Shown: one piece after another, positions 25,927-34,893 of the stretch
How the letters are laid out: the number at the start of each line of letters is the position of its first letter
How positions within the stretch are numbered: the stretch's first letter is position 1
NCBI GenBank assembly: GCA_951230915.1
Contig: OX579636.1
Span: 44,519,912-44,583,911 of the forward strand
DNA: 64,000 nucleotides
Source of the DNA: Antitrichia curtipendula
Lineage: Eukaryota > Streptophyta > Bryopsida > Hypnales > Leucodontaceae
Reading direction: 5' to 3'
The notes under the pieces: generated by a model
The model's database searches: none
What the model was told of the DNA's origin: nothing
Seen by the model: the letters and a program-made list of their open reading frames with translations, nothing else
Position numbers and translations under genes: made by a program

Positions 25927-26115
25927 TGCCTTGGAAAAGGAATACAATAAAGCACCACCATTTTGGACATTTTTTCATACAAATGTGAGCTTCTTAAGTG
26001 CAGCTTCCCGATTTTTTGCAGGGCCCAAAAAAGGATATCTGATACTCCAGTCAATAATATCTTGCAATCTATATGGCGGAAATTTCTGAAATTTTTTCCA
26101 CCACTTCTCAAACTA

Positions 26116-28557
26116 CACTAAAGATGATATTTAGTGTTGAGTGACATTTAGTGTTTTTACCCCCCTACTAGCTACAACACTAAATCTGAACTTGTCCACA
26201 ATTAGTGTTAGACTTGAATGCGCCGCCTTCTCCTTCCCTGGAATTGCTTGGGTTCTCAACTTCATTGCGTTGCCGCCTTCTTCCCTGGCTTCTTCCCCAC
26301 GCTTGTCTTCGTTGCGTTTTGCGAAGCTCTCCTGTCTTCAGCGTTTTCTGTGTCCGGAACTGAAGCTTGCACCGGTCCGGTCCCTCCCGGGGCAAGTGTG
26401 TTGCCCTTGCTGCTGCGATCTATCGGGCTTTTTTTTGGGGTGGTGGTGGTGGTTTATAGTTCGCCGTTCCCGCCCACCCGACACATTTCAAATTTGCCGC
26501 CTCCGCTTGCTGTCCATCCTCGCGTTGGTCCACCGCTCCGTTCACGCATCTGCTCCTCCACAGCTCCGTTTTCAGGTCCTCGCATCTTCTCACCAACAGG
26601 TCCATTTCAGGTATTAGCGACACCATTGCAATCGTCTTGTTGTCCTCTACATTATATCAATTTTTTTTTTTTTTTGGTCGACATTTTTTGATTTTTTTCA
26701 CGTTGTGGCTCAGACTCATGGCGGAAATCCTTCAACGTCTCCAGCAAGTTTCCACCATTGCCACACGAAAGCGGATCATCACATGGATGGTGCAAGACGA
26801 ATCAGCCCATGGTCTTCCCGGTCTCTACAACCGCACCATCCACGCTTTCCCCGAGCATTTCCGAGGTCAACGAAGCTCCAATTTGATGCGTGCAACGCGT
26901 TGGTGGGTACTCCGTGATCGATATTGCAACGAAGGAGAAGAACCCCAAGAGCTTCCACCACTTTCATGCACCCGTAGCCGATCTGGAGGACAAAAACAGC
27001 TCCGTACAAAGGCAGCACCCCGTCGTGGTCACAAACGCTCCGAATGGGTACAGTGGCTCTACCCGCTCTTACTTGATGCATTCGAGCATTTCAAAAAAAC
27101 TGGTGTGAAATTCTCTTCCCGTTTGCTAATTGAGTTAGCAAAAACAATCCTAGTGGACCCTACAGCCTCTTATACAGCCCTATCTAGAGATCCTAAGGAC
27201 AATGTTTTATTGCTTGAAAAAATGACCCACTGTTGGATCCAGCAATTCATGCATATCCAAAACATTCTCCTCTTATCTCATAGCAGTCGTCTCACTTGCA
27301 GTCCTGAAAAAGAACAAGAAATTGAGATGCAAGTTGCATACTATCTAGGAGTCTTAAATCGAGGATTTCAAGACGGCACCTTTGATGAAAATCTAATGGA
27401 GAATATAGACAAAACCCATTTTGTTCTAAACATGGACAACGGTAGAACATTAGGCTTCCGTGGTGATACAACAGTCAAATATGCCGAGGTAGTATCGGGT
27501 GGAGATTCAATGACAATGGTCATTAGAATCTCAGGGGGGCGTCGATCCATGATCGAAGCTCCTATGTTGATATTTACAAATCCGAACAGCAGTTATCCAA
27601 TTCGAGGATTGAATGACAACATCCCAGAGGTATGTTATCGTACGGGTCCTAAAGGCTGGATGGATCACACTCTATTTTCAGATTATTTTGTAGAACCACA
27701 AGCCTTCCAATCTGATGTCCATGGCCGCTCAAAATTTATTTGGGTAGATAATTGTACCGGTCATAACATGACCCCAAGACTTAGCACTATTTTGGAAGCC
27801 AAAAATGCCATCTTGAAATACTTGCCACCTTGTTCGACCCACCTTTGCCAACCAGCTGACACGTTCATTATTTCTAAGGTGAAAGATGCATGGACCAAAA
27901 GATGGGAGGCAAAGAAAACAGACTTAATAGCATCGAATGCTTGGCAGAATACACCTCGAGCGGATGGTGGCTGGTCAAGGAAACTCTCAAATCCAGGTAA
28001 GAGGTTTTTCTTACAGTTAGTTGCTGATTCTGTTGAAGATGTCAACCGGGAACTTGATTGTGACAATATCAGCTATGCTAGAAAAGCCATGATCAGATCT
28101 GGTATGTCTTTAGCTTTAGATGGCAGTTGGAGTGTGGAGCAACTTTTCCCACATTTGCAGGAGATAGTAGGAAAGTATGGGCAGATTTTCTAGGGCAACA
28201 TGTGCCTCCGAGAATCTGAAATTTGTACTTCCATGATTTTCAGAAATTACAATGTACATTCCATCTTCTTTACGTTATAAACCACTCTTTCATAGATAAT
28301 GCTTGTTGTATACTTTTAATTAATCACTTCTAACTTCCTACGCTTTTAATGTCATTGTTTTGCATGTATTTCCTGAATTTTCTAAATTCACAAACACTAA
28401 ATTCAAACATGTAACTTTCTGGCAAGTCTCTCAAATCACCGTAGTTCACATTTAGTGTTTGCATTGACATTTAATGTTACTTACTTTCATAGGGTAATTG
28501 GCTTTTAGTGTATGCCTTCGTATTTAGTGTACAAGACACTAAATATCATCTTTAGTG
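26116..28557 (+). mobile_element. Intact pogo-like DNA transposon, 2442 bp
   Basis: It is bounded by perfect 22-bp inverted repeats beginning CACTAAAGATGATATT (26116-26137 and 28536-28557) and flanked by TA on both sides (26114-26115, 28558-28559). The sister repeat at about 15010 reads TCTCAAACTAGTTAACTAC, exactly the expected empty site with a single TA. Additional TTTAGTGT or ACACTAAA motifs line both subterminal regions. One uninterrupted transposase gene occupies the centre. Perfect ends, an open gene and an unmutated target duplication all point to recent insertion. Tc1/mariner/pogo membership follows from the TA target and the DDD catalytic pattern. Confidence 0.92.
26718..28193 (+). 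CDS. Pogo-like transposase, DDD catalytic triad, uninterrupted
   Basis: It would catalyse cut-and-paste movement of the element that encloses it, acting in the nucleus on the element's terminal repeats. A frame is open from 26637 (518 codons), but its first 27 codons come from a T-rich tract. I prefer the ATG at 26718 (context CTCATGGCG), giving 491 residues. In 518-codon numbering the catalytic motifs are NMDNGRTLGF (Asp267), FIWVDNCTGHN (Asp371) and LPPCSTHLCQPAD (Asp408), with 36 residues between the last two. The N-terminal region (about 40-200) is basic and presumably binds DNA. The C-terminus has a conserved-looking YARKAMIRSGM segment. There are no introns, stops or frameshifts. From memory the closest-looking relatives are oomycete transposases; that needs a search. 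Host-gene domestication is unlikely given the flanking repeats. Confidence 0.9.
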   Translation: MAEILQRLQQVSTIATRKRIITWMVQDESAHGLPGLYNRTIHAFPEHFRGQRSSNLMRATRWWVLRDRYCNEGEEPQELPPLSCTRSRSGGQKQLRTKAAPRRGHKRSEWVQWLYPLLLDAFEHFKKTGVKFSSRLLIELAKTILVDPTASYTALSRDPKDNVLLLEKMTHCWIQQFMHIQNILLLSHSSRLTCSPEKEQEIEMQVAYYLGVLNRGFQDGTFDENLMENIDKTHFVLNMDNGRTLGFRGDTTVKYAEVVSGGDSMTMVIRISGGRRSMIEAPMLIFTNPNSSYPIRGLNDNIPEVCYRTGPKGWMDHTLFSDYFVEPQAFQSDVHGRSKFIWVDNCTGHNMTPRLSTILEAKNAILKYLPPCSTHLCQPADTFIISKVKDAWTKRWEAKKTDLIASNAWQNTPRADGGWSRKLSNPGKRFFLQLVADSVEDVNRELDCDNISYARKAMIRSGMSLALDGSWSVEQLFPHLQEIVGKYGQIF

Positions 28558-30189
28558 TAGTTAACTACAAGATCCTTTGGTCAAATGTGTCCAAAAATAG
28601 TTTTTTTCAAAGATTTGGTACTTGTACTAGAAATGGCTTTTTTGAGCGTTTTTTTTGTAAAAACATAGTCAAGGAAATTTTGGGGTTAACAAGGTTTGAA
28701 TTCAAGAAAGATCATTTTCATGGGTGAAATTCAAATCTAGAGCAAGGAACTACAAATACAGAAGTACACAACATTTTTTTTTTTTTTTAATCAAATGGAT
28801 CAAGCATCTTCTATAGAATAATTACTACTAACTCAATGAGGGAATTTTCCACCATTCATCTACTACAAACTCACACAAAAAATCACAAAAAAAATATTGA
28901 ATGAAAAATCTCAATTCTTCATTCTTTGATGTTCATTTGAAATCATTCATAAACAACTGCAACCTTAGAGGGTAAAGGTGGAAGATTGTAGCATAATAAA
29001 GTTCAACAAGCGTAGACATGCGCATATTTGAGGGATTGCTTACGTTCCCTTCCTCCAACTCACTAAAACCTTATGGGTCTCAAGTATAAACCCCCCCCCG
29101 TATTATTGAGTTCTCAAAATGTGGTGAAGTTTTCTTACTTGGCCATATCAACAATTATAAGTCCCCCTAGCTCGATGAAATCCAAATATGCTCACCAAAT
29201 TGCACTCTCAATGGTTCATCTAGCCCTATGACCAAGTCACACCCTAAATGTTTATAGAAACAAGTTAGTGACATTGAACTATAGTTTCCAAATTTCTCAA
29301 GTGGCTAACCCTTGAAGGTTAATGACTATGTTTTATCAAAATTCATTCCAAAACCACTAAATGCCCAATCATATAGTTCCTTATTGTTCATTCTGTTACT
29401 CGGTTATATTGGGGAGAAGGGTGTGTGGCAATTTGGCGGCCATTTGCACCAAAGTTATAGGCCGTGCACCACACCCTTAGAACACAAATAGTATTGAAAG
29501 GGTAGAAAATCACCACAAAATCTCAAATAGAAAAAAAAATCTTGGATGAAATTGCCAGATTGTGGATGAAAATATGATTATGAAAATTGATGTAAAATGT
29601 GTTAATGTGTCATTTCTATCTAATATGTGGATGAATGTTGAAATTTGGAGCACCACTATAACATTTAATATTCCCACTTTGTCACTTCATAAAAAATAAA
29701 AATAAAAGGCTTGCTTGGATTCAAGCACTTTGAACTAAGAAGGGTATAACTTATTCTCCCATGCATGAATTGGAATAAAAATTACATCCCCCAATGCTAA
29801 AACAATCACCTTAAAGAAATTTGAAATAATAGTGTAAAATTTGAAATCATAGGAACATGCCCCAAATCCTTAAAATCCCATCAGTTGAGGATTTTGAACC
29901 TGTAGGGTGAACTCGCATGGGAGCATTTCAATTTGAGTTGAAGAAGGGCATCTTTGACCACCTTTGTGAAATGAAATCAGATGGAAATTCGTGGAGGGGG
30001 GGTAACTCAACTCGCAAGACCCTCTGTATCTACGAACCAGCCATCAGATCTTCGTCAGACTTTGGTCGCATTGAGCTATTTTCCACAAAATCTATGCTTT
30101 TGCACCGTAATCTACGTGCAGCACTGCTGCCATGCACATGAAGCCGGGGTGGACTGCATCGTGGGACGATGCCGAGTGTGCAGCATGCT

Positions 30190-30350
30190 GTGACTTCAAA
30201 TCTATGAATGGTGTGACTTCAAATCTATGAATGGTGTGACTTCAAAACTATGAATGGTGTGACTTCAAATCTATGAATGATGTGACTTCAAATCTATGAA
30301 TGCTGTGACTTCAAATCTATGAATGATGTGACTTCAAATCTATGAATGCT
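30190..30350 (+). repeat. 23-bp tandem repeat, seven units
   Basis: The unit GTGACTTCAAATCTATGAAT followed by GNT is repeated seven times head to tail. Units are almost identical (one has AAAACTATG). The other two block-A copies have a single unit at this place, so the expansion is specific to copy 3 and probably young. Confidence 0.95.
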
Positions 30351-31280
30351 GCGACAAATCAACGTCTGGATGTGATTGAATAGAACTGCTTCTTATACAT
30401 GTACGCTTCTAGAACTCAATCTACGTTGTCCAATGCTGCGGCCGATTGCTACTGAATCATCGCTCAGTCCCTTCAAATGTATAATTTGTATGTCGAATCA
30501 TGATCGAATTACCTTGTTTCTTAGGAAGTCTACGCTTTTGTAACTCAATCTACACCTTTACTATCGAGCAATTCCAACTTACACCTGGATCGTTTATTGT
30601 TGTTGATCAAAATTCTTGATCATTTAACTTGCTCAAGAGTTTCTGGATTGATTGTTCCAACTGATTAGTTGCTGTAATGATTTTGAACTTGTTGTTGAAT
30701 TGCAGGCATGAACTCAGAGTTGAAATTATTCAAATCGATGCAAAGGTGAATTCTAGACATAGTAACTCAGAGTTTTCAAGCTTCTTGGATGATCAGTCAG
30801 TGAGCGAGTCTTTGCGAGCTTCATAACCAAATGAGCATTTCAATATCAATGACGCAAAATCAACTGAGAATTCAAACGGACTCAAGTCAGAATGATAATA
30901 GACCTGTCAATTGAGGTCTAATAACTGAATAGTAAAGCATGGACCGTGCCTCGAATTATGGTTGATTTTGCAGAAGACTGATTTTCATGATCGAAAAACT
31001 TCCGGAAGCTGTGTGCTTGGAATTGTCATTAGCTTAGAAAATGACTACAGCAAAGTTTACAACTCAGACTTCAATATTTGATATCACGGTATCAGGCACA
31101 TTTTTGAAACCAATAAAGACAATGTAAAAACCAACATTGTATTCAAGGAAGATCCAACACAGAATAACTATGCTATACAAGAGAACTGAAATAGTGACAA
31201 ATCTCAAGAAAATAGCTATTTCGAGAATTTACTCTGGAAAAAATAGAGAAACAGTTAGAAATTAGAAACTAAATTGGACC

Positions 31281-32151
31281 CACTAGTGCAAAAGGGTGGT
31301 TGAAATGACATGTTGAAATGACATTTTTTGAAAAATGTTATTTCAACCATGTTTTGGAGAAATGTCATTTCAACCACCCCTATTGAAATGACATTTTCGA
31401 CATTTTGGTAGGTTTTAGAAGAATAATTGATCCGATTATGTTTGTTTCAATTAAGAATGAAGTTAATGTCATCTCAACCAACAAATTTGGTAGATTTTAG
31501 AAGAAAACATTAGTCCATAACGATTGCCATAGGGAAGACAAGTAGTAGAAATAAATAATATAGGAGTAGGAAAATTGCCTAAGTTATAAATTTCTTCTTC
31601 AAAACAATGAGTGTGAAGGAATTTACATATGTACAAAATACATAGATTTTTAAGTAAGGAAATCTACATTTCTTGAAGATTCCAAAAACAATATATCAAT
31701 GTTTTGAAGATTTAGAAAGTAAAATCTACATTTTATTGAAGATTTTGAAAAGTAGAATCTACATCCATGAAGATTTTGAAAAGTAGAATCTACATCCATG
31801 AAGATTTTGAAAACTAAAATCTACATTTTTGGAGAATTTGAAAAAAAAAAATCTACATTTTTTTGAAGATTTGAAAAGTAATATCTACATAATAGTAAGA
31901 TATCAAAAAATTAAATCTACATTATAGATAGATTTTAAAATCTAAAACCTCTTTTTCAACATGATTTCAAAGAACTAAAATGTACACCGTAAGTATGTTG
32001 AAATGACATATTAGAAATGTCATTTAAACCTCCATGTTTAAATGACATTTATAATGACATTCAAATGTCATTTCAACCCCCTCCAAGGGTGGTTGAAATG
32101 ACATCCGAATGTCATTTCAAATGTCATTTCAACCACCCTTTTGCACTAGTG
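31281..32151 (+). mobile_element. CACTA-ended non-autonomous element, copy 1 (871 bp)
   Basis: Both ends carry CACTAGTGCAAAAGGGTGGT in inverted orientation; the match extends for about 31 perfect bases and then continues with small gaps. Each end also contains several GGTTGAAATGACAT and ATGTCATTTCAACC motifs, so each end alone can fold. The A+T-rich centre holds a perfect 31-bp tandem duplication (31741-31771, 31772-31802). No open frame suggests a transposase. The CACTA terminus suggests the En/Spm superfamily, but no matching 3-base duplication was found (ACC versus AGC), so the class is tentative. A second copy lies at 56893 in reverse orientation. Confidence 0.8.
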
Positions 32152-33169
32152 AGCTGGAGTCCCTTTTGTAAATCCTATGCACAAATGTGTAAGCAAAAGC
32201 GAGAAAGTAACAGAATTCAAGCTATCTTCCCAATTCAAAATTTTCTTTCTCTTTCAAGGCGTCTAACCATTGCCCTATAGTGCAAGGCTCAATGGCTTTA
32301 CAAAGAGTTGCTCGTGCTAATTGCTTCCGCTATACTTTTCCTAAGAAACAGAGAGTTTCAATGCAATTAATACTAGCGAACCGAAATAAAACTATTAAAC
32401 GCTCACTCAGTGTCCCAAGCTGCATCATCAACCCAACGTTCTCAAATCTCCATAAGCAACCGCTAAAAATAATGCGTGAACTCTCTTAAGAAGTGAGTTC
32501 ACATAGCTCAAACATGGCTCTCTTGATTGTATGCCCTCCGCTTGTCCCTCACACCCTACTGAACAATCTGCGATTGTGTTTGGTAAAAAACTCAAGGTTG
32601 GGCCCTAGATTACTTGGAGCCACCTCTACTAACGCAATGTCAAAATGATGAACCTCCACTTGGATAACACTCAAATCCTCCTGTAGATAGATCATTCCAT
32701 CATCAGTAAACTTACGGGTCACAAAATATTCTGGGTCACAAATCTAGCTTCTTCTTGATTGCTAAACCCATGGCTACTTTCAAGTCTACTCGCATCCATC
32801 TTGCTCACCTGAACTGATCTTTCTCTTGAAATGGAGAAGCTCCAGCACCAGTCCTAGGCTTTCACTTACTTGAACTTGTGGGAGTTTTGAACACTAGGCT
32901 CGGCGGGGCAGTGGCGTAGATGGCAATATTGAATTCTCCAGCGGAGGGCACCATTCGAGAGTCAATTGAGAGCTCTCACTAATTTCTGCTCTAAGTCTTG
33001 GAATGCTTGTGTCACCTTTGATTACACTCTGTCTTACTAATAAAGGATTCAAGAGGATGGAAGATCCTTAACGAGGATTGCCTAAGCTTGTTGCCAGATG
33101 CTTCGAGAGCCGAACTCCAGATCGTACCAACTGCAATACAAACATTCTTATTAACATATACACACACCA
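32152..33169. other. Gene-like composition, no assignable gene
   Basis: Base composition is more balanced than in surrounding DNA. Short minus-strand segments look coding (for example GMIYLQEDLSVIQVEVHHFD near 32680), but stops and frame changes interrupt them. A splice-acceptor-like TTTGTATTGCAG occurs on the minus strand near 33135. It may continue the gene relic at 33600-34060. I cannot assign a product. Confidence 0.3.
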
Positions 33170-33550
33170 GAGATCTGATACCGTCACGAAAACCGTTAGG
33201 GCCATGATCCCGTCTCCTATACTTACCCTTGTCACCTACAATGACTCATCTATTCATACACTTGGTTTAACTTATAAGCACATGGAGTGTGCATGACTTG
33301 ACTAAATGTATATGGCCATTGATGCTTCAATGGAAGTAGGTTTATCCACTGTCATTAATAGTGCTCAACAACATTCCAACTGAATTTTTAAAGAAATTCA
33401 CACACAGAGATAAAGTTCGATCACAAGAGAGATTGGTTCTTGTACCCAGATTAATCTCTCCACATCTCTATAGTGATCTCCCAATGAAAGCACATGACTT
33501 CAATAGGGCCGGCCATATTCACTAAGTTAGGGTCTTCAGTGGTCATGGAG
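33170..33550 (-). repeat. Dispersed repeat E, copy 1 (LTR-like or SINE-like)
   Basis: It contains ACCGTTAGGG, GATCCCGTCTCCTAT, TCATACACTTGGTT and GTGATCTCCCAATGAAAGCACA in the same order as the copies in the two phosphatase introns (49040 and 50200). On the minus strand GGTATCAGATCTC lies just past its end. This resembles a primer-binding site complementary to initiator tRNA-Met, so a solo LTR is one reading. No terminal TG/CA pair was fixed. Confidence 0.5.
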
Positions 33551-33599
33551 GTTAGTCAAAACTTAAACTTAAATAGACTAGGATATTGCCAAAATGAAT

Positions 33600-34060
33600 G
33601 AGGTCGAGAATTAGCACCTTGCGAGAAGGCCACACTTCTGCAATTGCAAAAACACCACCCTAGCAATTGAGCCTCAACGCGCTTGGCACCTCCACGTTGA
33701 AATAAGAACTGCTAACGTTTGTTAAAGAGGTGAGAATGCTGGAGTTTGGATCAAAGGAGCCATTGGACTCCGACTCTCGCAGGGATACCTGACGTCCATT
33801 CCACACAAACAGTAGGTAATCGGACACAATCACTTGTAAAACCTCCTAGTCAATGACAAAGAAAGCGAGGAATCCACCAAGAACTTGCGGCAACAATGAC
33901 TTACGACGACTAGGCTTCCGGTAGTGATTCGTGCCGACACCATTGCCTCCTCCGACATCCACAATTGGGTAGAATAGCTGCTCTCAAGGTCGGGTGCTGC
34001 TACAGTGCAAACCTGCGACTGTAGCATCTCTCCGACCATGATTTCCTTGACGTCCTTCAT
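33600..34060 (-). pseudogene. Gene relic weakly resembling the N-terminus of CIP111-type AAA ATPases
   Basis: The minus-strand frame from ATGAAGGACGTC (34060) encodes 76 residues. These include LWMSEEAMVSARITTGSLVV, which resembles the Trp-x-Ser-Glu-x-Ala-Met ... Gly-Ser-Leu-Val segment near the start of plant CIP111 (a CDC48-related AAA ATPase). Further along, another frame reads GGVFAIAEVWPSRKVL, which resembles the next conserved block of the same family (Phe-Ala-Leu-Ala-x-Val-Phe-Pro-Ser-Arg-Lys-Val-Leu). A stop sits between them. No Walker motifs are present, so at most the N-terminal part survives. The assignment rests on two short motifs recalled from memory. Confidence 0.3.
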
Positions 34061-34133
34061 CGCTGGGAACTATGGTGGAACACCAAGCGCTCTTGAGATG
34101 TTTCAGTTTTTCTGCAGTGCTAGTGTCAACATA

Positions 34134-34676
34134 AGGTAAACCAGCCTATGACAGGCAGATTGCCTGGTTTGCCTTGTTGACATATTTGAAATTTTGAAAT
34201 TTTTTTTTCATATAAAGGCAAACATGAAAAATTGGTAGAACAATTGAAATTTTATTTTTTTGACAAAGTATGAATTTGTTACAGATTTTTGAAGTGAATT
34301 GGCCAGATGGCTCAAAACAGTCTGTAGACTATCCCACAACCATCAAAAACTATACCCATGGTGGTCATCAAACCACCCAATGCAGTTACAATATTTCCTA
34401 ACATAGTTGAAATATTTTCTAACATGGACATGACATAAAGGAATAAAAAAAGTTAGTTCATGTAATGAATTACAGTAGAAAGGGACGAGTTCCTAAAACA
34501 GTCTCTAACATCTCCATCACCATCATACAAAACATTGATTTCAGCCATCAACCTACCTAATAAAGTTTTGCTTACATTAATTGGAAAAAACCTGGCACAG
34601 ATTGATGGAAAACTGTAATGGGTCATCTTATAGATGTCTGTATTAGGCACTTGGCCTGTCATAGGCTGGTTTACCT
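34134..34676. mobile_element. 543-bp MITE with perfect inverted ends and TA duplication
   Basis: The ends AGGTAAACCAGCCTATGACA and its exact complement are inverted copies at 34134 and 34676. The match runs for 23 bases inside TA duplications at 34132-34133 and 34677-34678. The interior is A+T-rich and non-coding. TA target and AGGTA ends place it with the Tc1/mariner/pogo-type elements seen elsewhere here. It sits just upstream of the CIP111-like relic on that relic's coding strand. Confidence 0.85.
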
Positions 34677-34869
34677 TAGAGCATTGGAGAAGAGCAGCAG
34701 GAATGGTCTTTCAGGAAGTGACGCTAGAGCGAATTGGAGACAATAGAGAATAAGTGAACCCTCAAGCAATGGCGCGCATTGACAATAGGTGATTTCGAAC
34801 CTCGAGTACCATTTGCTGAGCTGAATAAGATTCTACATTGGGAGCAATTGACCTTCCTCTCTCCTCTGT

Positions 34870-34893
34870 CTTAACCCCTAAACCCTAACCTTG
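34870..34893 (-). promoter_or_regulatory. Telobox-like motif
   Basis: TTAACCCCTAAACCCTAACC contains AAACCCTAA, the plant telo-box core found in promoters of many growth-related and translation-related plant genes. It lies upstream, on the coding strand, of the relic at 33600-34060. A second similar motif (TTAAACCCTAAACCCCCG) is near 35540. A short interstitial telomere-like repeat is the alternative. Confidence 0.35.

Larger units (their letters stand above)
24999..28689. mobile_element. Family D element, copy 3, carrying two nested insertions
   Basis: The left end is GGTACTAAAGGACCAAGTTG and the right end TTTTGGGGTTAA. Copy 1 of block A reads CTTGATTACCTAGGTTTGAA at the equivalent site and thus shows the empty site. 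With the MITE (25629-25926) and the pogo-like transposon (26116-28557) removed, the element is about 950 bp, like its relatives. This gives a clear insertion order: block A, then D, then the two nested elements. Confidence 0.65.
23389..31120 (+). repeat. Repeat block A, copy 3 (interrupted by nested elements)
   Basis: The third direct copy, from ATCAAAACTTCACTAC to the GATATCACGGTATCAGGCAC landmark near 31081. It contains family D copy 3, which in turn carries a 298-bp MITE and the intact pogo-like transposon. The G+C-rich module is at 29930-30560 and holds a 23-bp tandem expansion. The landmark AACTCAGAGTTTTCAAGCTT occurs at about 23427 and again at about 30765, so the block restarts near its right end. 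Open frames here are inherited from the repeat and are not conserved. Confidence 0.7.

Noticed and set aside
26141..26691. Open frames of 157-158 codons upstream of the transposase
   Set aside because: Low-complexity Ser/Pro/Leu-rich translations of the G+C-rich 5' region of the transposon; overlapping in two frames and without motifs.
30190..30350. Possible CRISPR-like array
   Set aside because: Uninterrupted 23-bp head-to-tail units with no spacers.
31281..32151. hAT element with CACTAGTG as an 8-base target duplication
   Set aside because: The same palindrome is present at both ends of the second copy at a different site (one base changed), so it belongs to the terminal repeat.
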